The notes under the pieces were generated by a model. The model saw nothing but the letters and a program-made list of their open reading frames with translations, did no database searches and was not told the origin of the DNA. From positions 1 to 17,983 of the forward strand of contig CAUJJP010000195.1 in NCBI GenBank assembly GCA_963205525.1: 17,983 bases of DNA, in the 5' to 3' direction. Every line of letters starts with the position of its first letter. Position 1 is the stretch's first letter. The position numbers and the translations under genes are program-made. Positions 16,875-17,983 of this stretch are shown in pieces. This stretch comes from Pseudomonadota bacterium. Lineage in GTDB: Bacteria; Pseudomonadota; Gammaproteobacteria; Burkholderiales; Burkholderiaceae.

Positions 16875-16918
16875 GCTGAACCCTTGCTGAAGCCGCTGTT
16901 CATCGCGTGTTCATCGCC
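16875..16918. promoter_or_regulatory. Four-box operator, site 2, in the divergent promoter region
   Basis: Four 11-bp units occur in a row: GCTGAACCCTT, GCTGAAGCCGC, TGTTCATCGCG and TGTTCATCGCC. The first pair and second pair are each direct repeats at exactly 11 bp, and the two pairs face each other. The site lies between the flavocytochrome gene (minus) and the PepSY/regulator/kinase genes (plus), 21 bases before the PepSY ATG. One pair could serve each direction, giving autoregulation of the two-component operon plus control of the flavocytochrome. It shares its layout with site 1 at 15415. Confidence 0.78.
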
Positions 16919-16938
16919 GCCGACGAAGAATCGCCGCC

Positions 16939-17307
16939 ATGAAATCCGACCACAGAGGGCTGCGCGCCGCCGCGCTGGTGGCCGCCGTGCTGGCGGCGCT
17001 GGGCGGGGCTGCGGGCAGCGCCGCCCACAGCCAGGGCGATCACGAACAGGCCCGCCGGGCGCTCGAGCAAGGCCAGGTGCTGCCGCTGCGCAGCGTGCTG
17101 GAGAAGGTGGAGCGCGAGCACCAGGGCCAGGTGCTGAAGATCGAGTTCGAGCGCGAGGACGACCGCTTCGTGTACAAGATCCGCCTGCTGCGCAAGGACG
17201 GGCAGCTGCTGGGCCTGCTGGTCGACGCGGTCGACGGCCGGGTGCTCGGCGTCAAGCGCAGGGACGGCACAAAGGAGGACGATGCGCATCCTGGTCGTGG
17301 AAGATGA
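16939..17307 (+). CDS. Exported PepSY-domain protein
   Basis: The product is 122 aa. An N-terminal signal peptide (about 1-29, GLRAAALVAAVLAALGGAAGSAA) sends it to the periplasm. The single PepSY domain covers about residues 37-108: QARRALEQGQVLPLRSVLEKVE, GQVLKIEFEREDDRFVYKIRLL and GQLLGLLVDAVDGRVLGVKRR, matching the family's helix-strand-strand pattern ending in DA.(D/T)G.V. Small PepSY proteins are often encoded with two-component systems and heme or flavin membrane reductases and may modulate the sensor kinase. It is the first gene of the plus-strand operon, and its end overlaps the regulator start by 26 bases. No clear ribosome site is seen before its ATG, which lies only 21 bases after the four-box operator. 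The role as periplasmic sensor partner is inferred. Confidence 0.85.
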   Translation: MKSDHRGLRAAALVAAVLAALGGAAGSAAHSQGDHEQARRALEQGQVLPLRSVLEKVEREHQGQVLKIEFEREDDRFVYKIRLLRKDGQLLGLLVDAVDGRVLGVKRRDGTKEDDAHPGRGR

Positions 17308-17950
17308 ACCCACGCTGAACGCCCAGCTGGTGCAGGCCATCGCCGCCGCCGGCCACACGGTGGAGAGCGCGGGCGACGGCCTGGACGCCCAGCACCTCGG
17401 CGAGGTGGAGGACTTCGACGCCGTGGTGCTGGACCTCGGGCTGCCCACCTTGGACGGGCTGTCGGTGCTGCGCCGCTGGCGCGCCGCCGGGCGCGGCATG
17501 CCGGTGCTCGTGCTCACCGCGCGCGGCGCCTGGCACGAGAAGGTGGCCGGCATGGACGCCGGCGCCGACGACTACCTGGCCAAGCCCTTCCACATGGAGG
17601 AGCTGCTGGCGCGCCTGCGCGCCCTGCTGCGCCGGCTCGGCGAGCACGCCAGCGCACAGTGGCAGTGCGGCGCCATCCTGCTGGACACGCGCGCCGCGCG
17701 CGTGCTGGTGGACGGCCAGCCGCTGGTGCTCACCAGCCACGAGTTCATGCTGCTGTCGCTGCTGATGCAGCGCAAGGGCGAGGTCTTGTCGCGCACCGAG
17801 CTGTCCGAGCACATCTACAGCCACGACAGCGACCGCGACTCCAACACGATCGAGGTCTTCGTCGGCCGGCTGCGGCGCAAGCTGCCCGCAGGCAGCATCG
17901 AGACCGTGCGCGGCCTGGGTTATCGGCTGGTCGACGCGACCACGGCATGA
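17282..17950 (+). CDS. OmpR/PhoB-family response regulator (PmrA/QseB/TctD-like)
   Basis: The product is 222 aa. The receiver has the acidic pair in VVEDEP, phosphoacceptor Asp51 in VVLDLGLPTLDGL, a conserved Thr in VLTARG and Lys in YLAKPFHMEELLARLRALLRR. The winged-helix domain reads LVDGQPLVLTSHEFMLLSLLMQRKGEVLSRTELSEHIY, SDRDSNTIEVFVGRLRRKL and ETVRGLGYRLV, the OmpR class. The start has an excellent ribosome site (AAAGGAGG, 4 bases upstream) inside the end of the PepSY gene. The stop overlaps the following kinase start (ATGA). Such regulators bind two direct repeats about 11 bp apart, which fits the four-box sites at 15415-15458 and 16875-16918. The stimulus is unknown; the neighbours suggest metal or redox stress. 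Confidence 0.96.
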   Translation: MRILVVEDEPTLNAQLVQAIAAAGHTVESAGDGLDAQHLGEVEDFDAVVLDLGLPTLDGLSVLRRWRAAGRGMPVLVLTARGAWHEKVAGMDAGADDYLAKPFHMEELLARLRALLRRLGEHASAQWQCGAILLDTRAARVLVDGQPLVLTSHEFMLLSLLMQRKGEVLSRTELSEHIYSHDSDRDSNTIEVFVGRLRRKLPAGSIETVRGLGYRLVDATTA

Positions 17951-17983
17951 ATCCGCTGGCGCCGACCGGCTCGCTGCGCCTGC
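17947..17983 (+). CDS. Start of the cognate sensor histidine kinase (3' end outside window)
   Basis: An ATG overlapping the regulator stop (ATGA) opens a frame with MNPLAPTGSLRL that runs off the window. Only 12 codons are visible, so the call rests on position: OmpR-family regulators are usually followed by their kinase with this overlap, and SLRL just after a short N-terminus often begins the first membrane segment of such kinases. Confidence 0.6.
   Translation, partial: MNPLAPTGSLRL

Noticed and set aside
15391..16890. Long plus-strand open frame opposite the flavocytochrome gene
   Set aside because: Gln/Arg/Ala-rich shadow with no domain; the minus strand has heme, FAD and NAD(P)H motifs in order.

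Overview
The window is very GC-rich, densely packed bacterial DNA with strong G/C third-position bias. Its gene families are a CoxE-like VWA protein, MarR/EmrAB/NodT efflux, a Liv-type ABC transporter, dodecin and a ferric-reductase-like flavocytochrome with ApbE, DUF2271 and PepSY partners. These suggest a betaproteobacterium, probably Rhodocyclales (Thauera/Azoarcus-like) or Burkholderiales. The lineage is an inference from gene content and composition. No rRNA, tRNA, CRISPR array, transposase or phage gene is visible.

Layout. (1) 1-260 is the 3' end of a CoxE-like VWA gene. (2) 330-2966 encodes a membrane-bound hybrid histidine kinase (6 TM, two PAS, HisKA, HATPase, REC). (3) 3108-8086 is a plus-strand drug-efflux operon: a MarR repressor, an outer-membrane lipoprotein channel, an EmrA-type adaptor with an Ala-Pro tract encoded by 9-bp repeats, and an EmrB-type MFS pump. 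Two adjacent identical palindromes lie in the MarR promoter region and look like its operator. (4) 8141-8350 (minus) is a dodecin. Upstream of it, 8351-8758 has no gene but holds a structured repeat element with 45-bp direct repeats, inverted ends and a long nested hairpin. (5) 8759-13402 (minus) is a branched-chain-amino-acid-type ABC transporter, transcribed in the order binding protein, LivH, LivM, LivG, LivF, with a hairpin at the start of livH. (6) 13650-17983 is a redox locus. On the minus strand are a flavocytochrome (ferric reductase-like, with FAD/NAD(P)H domain), a His-rich exported protein, a DUF2271 exported protein and a shortened ApbE. Divergent on the plus strand are a PepSY protein, an OmpR-type response regulator and the first codons of its sensor kinase.

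The most interesting region is the last. Two intergenic regions, 15415-15458 and 16875-16918, share the same 44-bp architecture: two GCTGAA boxes 11 bp apart followed by two GTTCA boxes 11 bp apart. This is the spacing expected of an OmpR/PmrA-type regulator, and the sites flank every transcription unit of the locus. The DUF2271 protein carries a TGAS motif resembling the ApbE flavinylation acceptor motif. The simplest reading is that the two-component system controls a periplasmic flavin- and metal-linked electron-transfer module. The ApbE lacks the family's C-terminal third, so its activity is doubtful.
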